The translations under genes were made by a program, and so were the position numbers. Positions 17,008-23,520 of a stretch of DNA of 32,979 nt are shown one piece after another. Under the pieces are notes generated by a model, which ran no database searches, was not told the origin of the DNA, and saw only the letters and a list, made by a program, of their open reading frames with translations. This DNA comes from a bacterium (GTDB taxonomy: Bacteria > UBP14 > UBA6098 > JAFGQG01), in contig JAFGQG010000178.1 in the NCBI GenBank assembly GCA_016935765.1, forward strand, positions 1-32,979, read 5' to 3'. Numbering within the stretch: the stretch's first letter is position 1; every line of letters begins with the position of its first letter.

Positions 17008-17406
17008 ATGAAAAGTACCGATTATAAAACTAAAAAGAAAAGCATTGTCAAGGTTTCAAGATTGATGCTTGTTGTTATGATACTGGGATTAGTATTCCTG
17101 ATGAACCAATCATGCTTCAGGTCTGATGAGGATTCGGCGCTGAAATATGATGTAATGCTTGAAACTCCAATCGAAGGCGGCGGTATTAGAGCCCATCTAT
17201 GGGTAGCGGATACACTTCACAAAGTTGAAGCTATGACCATTGCGATGTCGTTGCTCGATAAATATGATGAGTTTCTGATCTATGATTCACGGGATGCCTT
17301 TGAACACCGCCTTGATCCGGAATACCCGGACTACGAGTTCTATCAGCATCTGTGGATAATGAGAAAGAAAGGGGAAAGACCTCAATGGGTTAGAATAGAG
17401 AAGTGA
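17008..17406 (+). CDS. Small putative lipoprotein of unknown function
   Basis: 132 residues, not recognised. A long basic N-region (KTKKKSIVKVSR) leads into a hydrophobic segment ending LMNQSC, giving a plausible lipobox at Cys36. The mature part of about 97 residues is compact and mixed in charge, with aromatic clusters (DYEFYQHLWIMRKKGERPQWV) near its end. ATG 17008 is the only start that reads through; ATG 17003 closes at once. It lies 20 nt after the M50 protease gene and could be its co-expressed partner, but nothing in the sequence proves that. Confidence 0.65.
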   Translation: MKSTDYKTKKKSIVKVSRLMLVVMILGLVFLMNQSCFRSDEDSALKYDVMLETPIEGGGIRAHLWVADTLHKVEAMTIAMSLLDKYDEFLIYDSRDAFEHRLDPEYPDYEFYQHLWIMRKKGERPQWVRIEK

Positions 17407-17412
17407 GAAACG

Positions 17413-17526
17413 TAGAAAATAGAAATTAGGATAATAGAGGAATGTTGTAGCCGCAGGTCTTTAGCCTGCGCTGGTAAACGATCGAGAAAGCCGAAAATAA
17501 GAAAATAGAAAATAAATATAGAAGAG
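17413..17526. repeat. A-rich heptamer-like repeats flanking a REP-like palindrome
   Basis: 17413-17441 reads as TAGAAAA, TAGAAAT, TAGGATA(A), TAGAGGA, a 7-nt period. A palindrome follows at 17452-17470: CGCAGG, a 7-nt centre, CCTGCG, with an adjoining T-G pair. After it, GAAAATA-type units recur up to about 17515. The palindrome resembles REP-like sequences I have seen in other bacterial genomes; it could also act as a weak terminator for the upstream lipoprotein gene, though it lacks a T-tract. Confidence 0.5.
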
Positions 17527-17544
17527 TTATAAAGGAGAATTTCA

Positions 17545-18540
17545 ATGAGTAAGCTGAACGAAAAGAAAGATGATGAAAGAATGGTAAAATTAAGGGAAGC
17601 GGCGCAAATAGCCATCAATACTTGTATGCAAGCTAAGGAAAATGAAGTGGGTCTGATAATTACTGACGAACCGTTGCGGAACATTGGTTATCTTTTATTT
17701 GAGGAGGCTGCTAAAGTATCCCGGGAAGCTTTGCTCGTTGAGATAAAACCCAGAATTTCCCACGCGAGTGAACCACCCCAGCAGGTAGCGGAACTGATGC
17801 GGAAGGTGGATTATATCCTTGCGCCAACCTCGAAATCCCTGAGCCATACCGACGCGAGAAGAAACGCCTGCAAAGGTGGCGTAAGATGCGCAACTCTCCC
17901 GGCTATAACTGAAGATACCATGCTGAGGGCATTGAATGCTGACTACCACAAAATAGCCGAGTTATCAGAAAAACTCGCTCGTTTGTTGACCGATGGAACA
18001 AAAGCGAGAGTTACAACTAAATCCGGAACGGATATATTACTGGAATTGGGGGATAGGCGGGGACATCCGGACACTGGTTTAGTGCATACTCCGGGCGGTT
18101 TTTCGAATTTACCGGCAGGTGAAGCTTATATTGCACCTGTAGAAGGTAAATCAGGGGGAATATTCATGGTTGATGGTTCGATGGCGGGGATCGGCATTAT
18201 CGATAGGAATGCACCAATCAGAGTTGATGTGTCAAACGGGCGCGCGGTGGAGATTTCCGGTTGTGAAGGAGCGCAGAAACTCCAACAAATGCTCTCTGAA
18301 CATGGCGAGAATGCTTATAATATTGCTGAACTTGGTATCGGTACCAATTACAAAGCTGAAATCTGCGGAAACACCCTTGAGGATGAAAAGGTATATGGCA
18401 CGGTTCATATTGCGCTCGGGGATAATGCTTCAATGGGAGGCAATGTTGTTGTTGACCTGCACCTGGATGGAGTGATTTTAAATCCAACTCTTTACATCGA
18501 CGATAAATTAGTAATTGAAAATGGTGTTTATAGAGTGTAA
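17545..18540 (+). CDS. M29-like aminopeptidase (aminopeptidase T family, COG2309-like)
   Basis: 331 residues, shorter than classical AmpS/aminopeptidase T (about 410) but with the same C-terminal metal centre. The five expected ligands are visible: Glu262 (AELGIGTN), Glu279 or Glu281 (LEDEKVYGT), His288 (VHIALGDN), His306 and Asp308 (LHLDGV). The central block FSNLPAGEAYIAPVEGKSGG is also conserved. Members are co-catalytic metallo-aminopeptidases acting on peptide N-termini in the cytoplasm; the related NicX dioxygenase shares the fold, so peptidase activity is likely but not proven. AAAGGAG precedes ATG 17545. It stands alone between a repeat-bearing gap and a new promoter. Confidence 0.88.
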   Translation: MSKLNEKKDDERMVKLREAAQIAINTCMQAKENEVGLIITDEPLRNIGYLLFEEAAKVSREALLVEIKPRISHASEPPQQVAELMRKVDYILAPTSKSLSHTDARRNACKGGVRCATLPAITEDTMLRALNADYHKIAELSEKLARLLTDGTKARVTTKSGTDILLELGDRRGHPDTGLVHTPGGFSNLPAGEAYIAPVEGKSGGIFMVDGSMAGIGIIDRNAPIRVDVSNGRAVEISGCEGAQKLQQMLSEHGENAYNIAELGIGTNYKAEICGNTLEDEKVYGTVHIALGDNASMGGNVVVDLHLDGVILNPTLYIDDKLVIENGVYRV

Positions 18541-18571
18541 TACCACTTTTTTTACTTGAAAAAAATTTTTA

Positions 18572-18599
18572 TTGACAGAACATTTTTTTGTGTTATTTT
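18572..18599 (+). promoter_or_regulatory. Strong promoter for the coiled-coil lipoprotein operon
   Basis: A perfect TTGACA (18572-18577), a 16-bp T-rich spacer and TATTTT (18594-18599) with an extended TGn just before it. This is the best sigma-70-like promoter in the window. The leader is about 44 nt and ends in AAAGGAGGT, so high expression is expected. Confidence 0.65.
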
Positions 18600-18649
18600 A
18601 AAACAAATATTTTGTAAACAAAGTTTAAAAACCTTAAAGGAGGTAAGTT

Positions 18650-18967
18650 ATGAGAAAAGTGGGTTTGTCTTTGCTGTTTGTTCTGGTTGTAGGAATTCTA
18701 TTTACAGGTTGTCAGCAACCCGGTCAGGATGTAGCTAAGCTGAATCAAGAGTTAGAGGAATGCAAAGCTAAGGTTGAGGAACTGGAAGCTCAACTAGCAG
18801 AAATGCAGGCGGAAATGGCTGCAGAAGAGGCTGAGGAAGAAATGGAAGAAGGGATGGAAGAAGGAGAGATGGAAGAGGAAGTAAAAGTAGAAAAAGAAGC
18901 TGAACAAGAGGAACCCGCAAAGCCTGCTACGGGGGAAAAGACCAAAGTAAAGAAAGTAATAAAATAA
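18650..18967 (+). CDS. Small acidic coiled-coil lipoprotein
   Basis: 105 residues. A classical lipoprotein signal with lipobox LFTGC (Cys21) is followed by a heptad-like coiled coil (LNQELEECKAKVEELEAQLAEMQAEM, about residues 31-56), a run of Glu and Met (EEEMEEGMEEGEMEEE) and a basic end KTKVKKVIK. The layout (small, lipidated, coiled coil, C-terminal Lys) recalls Lpp-type lipoproteins that tie the outer membrane to peptidoglycan, but sequence similarity is not evident and the Glu-rich insert is different; this is analogy only. A strong promoter and a full Shine-Dalgarno suggest an abundant product. It is followed 31 nt later by an FN3 lipoprotein. Confidence 0.8.
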   Translation: MRKVGLSLLFVLVVGILFTGCQQPGQDVAKLNQELEECKAKVEELEAQLAEMQAEMAAEEAEEEMEEGMEEGEMEEEVKVEKEAEQEEPAKPATGEKTKVKKVIK

Positions 18968-18998
18968 ATAATAGCAGCAAGTATTAGGAGGTTATGTA

Positions 18999-19766
18999 AT
19001 GAAGAAATTTCTGACACTACTACTCGTTCTCGCGCTGGCTTCTTTCTTATTTTTAGGATGCGAAGAAGACACTGGAGAAGAAGTGATTGGCGCTCCAACG
19101 GGACTTACTATCACGGCTGGAGGTAATGAAACGTCCTTAGTGTTAACCTGGACTGCTCCTTCGACCGGAACCGCAGAAAAATATCTGATATATTTCGAGG
19201 GCGATCTTATCGATAGCGTTGATGCTCCAACTACCACTAAAACCCTAACCCCCAACGCATTAGGTGAGTACAAGGTTTCAGCGGTTTCTGAGGATGGTGA
19301 AGAAGGCAACAAATCTGGTGGGTCTTCCACTGAACTGGTAGAACAAATAAGCCAGGGTCCGATATATTGGATAAGCGATCCGAGTCCAACCCATCCAAGC
19401 GCTTATGGCTGGACGACAGATGGCAGCGGGGCAACTTATTCCGCGCAGGAAGCGAACCAGGGCTCAGTCGACTTCTACCTCGATGCCGATTTTGACATCG
19501 CCAGCCCAAGCAGGACTACATGGTCGAATCCACATACTACCGGTATGAAACTGGCAGGAACAAGCTACGCAGACGTCACTCTCGCTGATGCAAGCGGATA
19601 TGTCGATTACGAAGAGGTAGTTAATGGCGGTACATACTTCTTCTGGGTACACGACAGCTACTACGTAAAACTGCAAATTACCGCGTACGATGCCGTCAAC
19701 CACAGCATCACGTTCAAATATGGATTCCAGAGAATCGCAAATTTCAGAAGACTGGGCGACGACTGA
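18999..19766 (+). CDS. FN3-type lipoprotein, paralogue of the gene at 20081
   Basis: 255 residues. Lipobox LFLGC with Cys21. Residues about 32-115 form a fibronectin type III-like domain (APTGLTITAGGNETSLVLTW, YLIYFEGDLIDS, LGEYKVSAVSEDGEEG). The C-terminal 130 residues form a second domain I do not recognise, with VDFYLDADF, HDSYYVKLQI and ITFKYGFQRIANF; the same landmarks in the same order recur in the lipoprotein at 20081. AGGAGG precedes ATG 18999. It shares the strong promoter of the coiled-coil lipoprotein and ends before a strong terminator. A surface or periplasmic binding role is plausible; the ligand is unknown. Confidence 0.8.
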   Translation: MKKFLTLLLVLALASFLFLGCEEDTGEEVIGAPTGLTITAGGNETSLVLTWTAPSTGTAEKYLIYFEGDLIDSVDAPTTTKTLTPNALGEYKVSAVSEDGEEGNKSGGSSTELVEQISQGPIYWISDPSPTHPSAYGWTTDGSGATYSAQEANQGSVDFYLDADFDIASPSRTTWSNPHTTGMKLAGTSYADVTLADASGYVDYEEVVNGGTYFFWVHDSYYVKLQITAYDAVNHSITFKYGFQRIANFRRLGDD

Positions 19767-19816
19767 GAATAATATGTTTCCAACATATTGAATTAGCGAT
19801 TTAGGATAATAATGAC

Positions 19817-19857
19817 AAAAATAGCCTCATTTATTATGAAATGGGGCTATTTTTTTT
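19817..19857 (+). terminator. Rho-independent terminator
   Basis: A stem of about 16 bp (19817-19832 with 19839-19854) around core AATAGCC/GGCTATT, with one T-G pair and a 6-nt loop, runs into an unbroken T-run. It is flanked by A-rich sequence on the left and so could also work on the minus strand. Closes the lipoprotein operon starting at 18650. Confidence 0.9.
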
Positions 19858-20000
19858 GCCCGTTATACAGCTTTGTTGTTTTTTAGAAGTATTATTTATT
19901 ATTGTAATAAGATGTAAATCCAGGCTTTAACAGAAAATGGGGGTTGGAATGAAGACATTTCTTTGAATTTCATTTGGTTTAATTATTTTTAATTTTAGTA

Positions 20001-20028
20001 TTGACCTTTAAGTTTTATTTTTTAATTT
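20001..20028 (+). promoter_or_regulatory. Candidate promoter for the second FN3 lipoprotein
   Basis: TTGACC (20001-20006), 16-bp spacer, TAATTT (20023-20028). Transcription would begin near 20035, inside the upstream in-frame codons of the open frame, which supports ATG 20081 as the real start. Confidence 0.45.
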
Positions 20029-20080
20029 GATTTCTATTATAAAAATAAGGGCAAAAAAATTATATATCGAGGAGGTATTG

Positions 20081-20923
20081 ATGCTGAAGAAAATTCTATT
20101 ACTAAGCCTTGTTTGTTTTCTTTTGTTTTATCTTGGATGCAGTGAAGATGACACGCCGGAACCTGCTGATACCAATCCCAGGAATCTCGCTTACGTTACG
20201 TACGCAGATAGTGTTAAACTGACCTGGTCTCATTGTGAGGCTTCAAGCGAAAACGACTTTATGGGGTATTTTATCTTTGTTGAAAACCATTCAATAGTAT
20301 CGGATGATACTTCGGAACTGCCAGATCCTTATAACGGTACCGCAGAACTTGGAACGGAGATGATGGTAGATGGGTTAGTGCTGGGTTCCAAGTACTTTTT
20401 CCACGTTAGGGCAGCTTTCGGTACTGCGGGAGATTATACACTTGGAGATCCGTCGAACGAAGTAGAAACAGCTCCTGTTATAGTTGGATATGATACACTT
20501 TACGAGTTCGCTTCTGCTGCAAATCCGTCCGGTTATTATTTCGAAGGAGGACACCCGGTCAATATGATTTCCGAATATGCCGAGAGTATCGACATTTATC
20601 TTGATACGCTGAATAATCGGAGAGCTTTCAAGAGTCCTCACCTGGTACCAACTGAACACCCGGAACTATGGGAGGAACGCGTATCCGAAGTCCTGCTTCT
20701 TGGCGAGGGCAGCTTCAATAATTTCAATGTTTTTAGAGACGCGAACTGGGATGGCGATAACTATGAGGTCGAGATAACTGTTTCAAGCCAGGTTTTTACC
20801 ATCAAGACGCCAAATAACCATTATGTTAAATTGATAATTGTCAGCACGTTTAATGAAGCGCCGAACAGGGCAATTGGATTCAGATATGCCTACCAGCCCA
20901 TTGTAGGATACCAGAAGTTTTAA
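20081..20923 (+). CDS. FN3-type lipoprotein, paralogue of the gene at 18999
   Basis: 280 residues from ATG 20081, which has GAGGAGG at ideal spacing and begins a proper lipoprotein signal (lipobox FYLGC, Cys20). The open frame extends 18 codons further upstream to 20027, but that part lies across the promoter. Residues about 30-130 form an FN3-like domain (NPRNLAYVTYADSVKLTW, MGYFIFVENH, LVLGSKYFFHVRAAFG). The C-terminal part repeats the landmarks of the gene at 18999 (IDIYLDTL, NNHYVKLIIVS, IGFRYAYQPIVGYQ), so the two arose by duplication and have diverged widely. Function unknown. The htrA promoter begins about 17 nt after its stop. Confidence 0.8.
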   Translation: MLKKILLLSLVCFLLFYLGCSEDDTPEPADTNPRNLAYVTYADSVKLTWSHCEASSENDFMGYFIFVENHSIVSDDTSELPDPYNGTAELGTEMMVDGLVLGSKYFFHVRAAFGTAGDYTLGDPSNEVETAPVIVGYDTLYEFASAANPSGYYFEGGHPVNMISEYAESIDIYLDTLNNRRAFKSPHLVPTEHPELWEERVSEVLLLGEGSFNNFNVFRDANWDGDNYEVEITVSSQVFTIKTPNNHYVKLIIVSTFNEAPNRAIGFRYAYQPIVGYQKF

Positions 20924-20939
20924 CCGGAACTCAGAATAA

Positions 20940-20970
20940 TTGACAGAATTGTAAAATTATGTTAACATAA
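20940..20970 (+). promoter_or_regulatory. htrA promoter overlapped by a 14-bp perfect palindrome
   Basis: TTGACA (20940-20945), 17-bp spacer, TAACAT (20963-20968). The palindrome TTATGTTAACATAA (20957-20970) covers the whole -10, a strong operator candidate. Transcription would start near 20975, which rules against the TTG at 20973 as start codon. Confidence 0.5.
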
Positions 20971-20990
20971 CATTGAACGATGACCATGTT

Positions 20991-22202
20991 ATGAATTCAA
21001 GCAAAATAATTAAAATTTCCTTGATTGTATGGCTGATACTGATGGCTTTCGTAGCGGGTTGGGTTACGTACCATAGGCTCGACAGGAGCACGGAGGGCGA
21101 AGCCGCGTCTTTCTGGTCGGAAGCATCAGGTTTCGAGGATGATGATGCTGCTCCGGTGATGCAAGCCGGGGACGAAATTTCAAACTCGAGAAGGAACGCG
21201 ATAGTCCGCGCGATCGAGAAGGTAGCCCCCGCGACTGTTTCGATAAGCGTTACCCAGGTGAGAGTATATTCTACGAGTCCATTCGGACTTCATGGCGATC
21301 CGCTCTGGGATTACTTTTTCCCGGAATTGAAAAGGCAATATCGGCAATACGTGCAGAGCATGGGTTCAGGCTTCATAATAAATCCCCAGGGTTACCTGGT
21401 CACGAATTACCATGTGGTCGAATATGCGTCGGAGATCAAGGTTAATCTGCCGGACGGCAGGGAGTTCAATGCGGAGTATATTGGTTCTGCGCCGTTAGCG
21501 GACCTTGCTATTTTGAAGGTGGAAGGCGAAGATCTGCCATTTGTCAATCTCGGCAATTCCGATGGTTTGATCATTGGTGAATGGGCTATAGCTCTTGGGA
21601 ATCCCTTTGGATATATAATCGAAGATGCCAAACCCAGTGTAACTGTTGGTGTAGTCAGTGCCCTGGAAAGAAACTTCGAAGTGCAGCAGGGAAAGGTTTA
21701 CAGGGATATGATCCAGACGGATGCGGCTATCAATCCCGGAAATAGCGGTGGACCGCTGGCAAATTCCCTGGGAGAAGTGATTGGCGTTAATTCTTTCATT
21801 GTAAGTAAAAGCGGAGGCTCGGAAGGTATTGGATTTGCCATCCCCATTAACACGGTTAAAAAGATATTGCAGGAGGTTCTTCAATACGGAGAGGTGAGAG
21901 CGTTCTGGACCGGGTTGGAGATCCAGGAGTTAAACAGGTTGATTGCCCATTACCTGGACTTGCAGGAAACTGAAGGGGTCATAATTACAAGCATCCAGAT
22001 TGGCAGTCCCGCTGAGGAAGCCGGTTTGGAAGTCGGTGATATAATAAAGAGAATAAACGATGTTGAAGTCAAAGGAGAAGATGATTTAATTTATGAGCTT
22101 TATGACGCGCAGGTGGGTGATGTCGTAAAGCTAACTATTTTAAGGGATAATAAAGAAGTAGAAATCAAATTGGAATTAAAAGAATATATAAAGAATCAAT
22201 AA
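20991..22202 (+). CDS. htrA: HtrA/DegQ-family trypsin-like serine protease with PDZ domain
   Basis: 403 residues. An N-terminal membrane anchor (about residues 8-24) places the enzyme in the periplasm. The protease domain has the triad His141 (TNYHVVEY), Asp171 (DLAILKVEG) and Ser252 (NPGNSGGPLAN). One PDZ domain follows (about 315-400, with GVIITSIQIGSPAEEAGLEVGDIIKRIND), the layout of DegS or single-PDZ HtrA enzymes. It degrades or senses misfolded envelope proteins. I prefer ATG 20991 to the in-frame TTG 20973, which coincides with the predicted transcription start; no Shine-Dalgarno is visible, so initiation may depend on the short leader. The palindromic operator candidate suggests stress control. 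purB follows after 16 nt. Confidence 0.95.
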   Translation: MNSSKIIKISLIVWLILMAFVAGWVTYHRLDRSTEGEAASFWSEASGFEDDDAAPVMQAGDEISNSRRNAIVRAIEKVAPATVSISVTQVRVYSTSPFGLHGDPLWDYFFPELKRQYRQYVQSMGSGFIINPQGYLVTNYHVVEYASEIKVNLPDGREFNAEYIGSAPLADLAILKVEGEDLPFVNLGNSDGLIIGEWAIALGNPFGYIIEDAKPSVTVGVVSALERNFEVQQGKVYRDMIQTDAAINPGNSGGPLANSLGEVIGVNSFIVSKSGGSEGIGFAIPINTVKKILQEVLQYGEVRAFWTGLEIQELNRLIAHYLDLQETEGVIITSIQIGSPAEEAGLEVGDIIKRINDVEVKGEDDLIYELYDAQVGDVVKLTILRDNKEVEIKLELKEYIKNQ

Positions 22203-22218
22203 TCTTAAGGAGATAGGT

Positions 22219-23520
22219 ATGATAGCAAGGTACACCAGGGATGAAATGGGTAAGATTTGGGGAAGGGAAAATAAATTTGCAAAATGGTTGGAGATAGAAT
22301 TAGCTGTATGTGAAGCATTGACGGATGAAAAGGAGATAACAAAAAAGGTTTTCAAGCAGATAAAAAAAGACGCTGCATTTGATCTGAAGCGCATAGATGA
22401 GCTTGAGGAAAAATCACAGCACGAGATGATAGCATTTCTTAACTCGGTAGCTGAAAAGGTTGGGGAGAATTCGGATTATATCCATAAGGGTTTAACCTCT
22501 TCGGACATAATGGATACAGCTTTAGCTCTTCAAATGAAGGAAGCCGGGAAGATTATCCTGGAGGATCTTAAGAAGCTGAACAAAGTTATCAAGAACCTGG
22601 CAATGGAGCACCGGTACACTCCGATCATCGGTCGAACGCACGGTATTCACGCGGAACCGACCACTTTTGGTTTGAAGGTTGCTCTCTGGTATGATGAGAT
22701 GAGAAGGAATATAGAGAGAGTCAAGAATGCTATTGAAGCAGTTTCCTTCGGAATGCTTTCTGGGGCAGTAGGTAATTTCGCGCAGGTAAATCCCAGCATC
22801 GAAGAGAAAGTATGCAAGAAACTGGGTTTAAAGCCTGCCCCTATTACCAACCAGGTGATAGCCCGTGACGGTCATGCCGAATACATTTTCTCCCTTGCTC
22901 TCGTGGCATCTACGATCGAAAAGATAGCGTTGGAGATCAGGGGCTTGCAACGAACTGAAGTTCTCGAATTGGAAGAGCCGTTCAGCCCCACACAGAAAGG
23001 TTCATCTGCAATGCCGCATAAGAGAAACCCAATACTTTCGGAAAGGCTTTGCGGACTTTCAAGATTGGTAAGATCAACTGTCGTGCCTGCCCTTGAAAAC
23101 ATTCCATTATGGCACGAAAGGGATATAAGCCACTCATCCGCGGAAAGAGTGATAGTGCCCGACGCGACTATATTGATTGACTATATGCTGAATATGCTTT
23201 ACAAAATAATGGACGGACTCCTGGTTTACCCGGAAAAAATGAGAGAAAATATCGAACGGACAAAGGGATTGGTATTCTCCCAGAGGCTTATGCTGAGGCT
23301 TGTCCAGGCTGGTTTGTCCAGAGATAAAGCGTACACTCTCATTCAGGGTAAGATCATGACGTCATGGATGGAAGATAAGGATTTTAAAGAGCAGATTTAC
23401 CAGGACGGTGAAATACGCAAATACCTTTCGATTGAAGAGATAGAGTCAATTTTTCACCTGGATGTATATTTCCAAAACGTGGATTATATATTTAAACGGG
23501 TATTTGGTAAGGACGCTTGA
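22219..23520 (+). CDS. purB: Adenylosuccinate lyase
   Basis: 433 residues, the size of the Bacillus/Thermotoga-type enzyme. It performs two fumarate-releasing steps in purine synthesis, on SAICAR and on adenylosuccinate. The superfamily signature GSSAMPHKRNP lies at about 261-271, with catalytic Ser262 or Ser263 in the flexible loop; the catalytic His141 lies in GRTHGIHAEPTTFG. HKGLTSSDIMDT, near residue 90, is also conserved. AAGGAG precedes ATG 22219. It sits between htrA and a TPR lipoprotein whose ATG overlaps the purB stop (TGATG), so the three are likely one transcript although they have no metabolic link. Confidence 0.96.
   Translation: MIARYTRDEMGKIWGRENKFAKWLEIELAVCEALTDEKEITKKVFKQIKKDAAFDLKRIDELEEKSQHEMIAFLNSVAEKVGENSDYIHKGLTSSDIMDTALALQMKEAGKIILEDLKKLNKVIKNLAMEHRYTPIIGRTHGIHAEPTTFGLKVALWYDEMRRNIERVKNAIEAVSFGMLSGAVGNFAQVNPSIEEKVCKKLGLKPAPITNQVIARDGHAEYIFSLALVASTIEKIALEIRGLQRTEVLELEEPFSPTQKGSSAMPHKRNPILSERLCGLSRLVRSTVVPALENIPLWHERDISHSSAERVIVPDATILIDYMLNMLYKIMDGLLVYPEKMRENIERTKGLVFSQRLMLRLVQAGLSRDKAYTLIQGKIMTSWMEDKDFKEQIYQDGEIRKYLSIEEIESIFHLDVYFQNVDYIFKRVFGKDA

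Larger units (their letters stand above)
19767..20080. other. Intergenic region between the two FN3 lipoprotein genes
   Basis: 314 bp. It holds the terminator at 19817-19857 and a promoter at 20001-20028. The 140 bp between them are AT-rich with no recognised motif. The two related lipoproteins are therefore separate transcription units. Confidence 0.55.

Noticed and set aside
20027..20080. N-terminal extension of the second FN3 lipoprotein
   Set aside because: It lies over the promoter candidate and would bury the lipoprotein signal; ATG 20081 has an ideal Shine-Dalgarno.
20973..20990. TTG start for htrA
   Set aside because: It coincides with the predicted transcription start near 20975, and ATG 20991 begins a proper membrane anchor.
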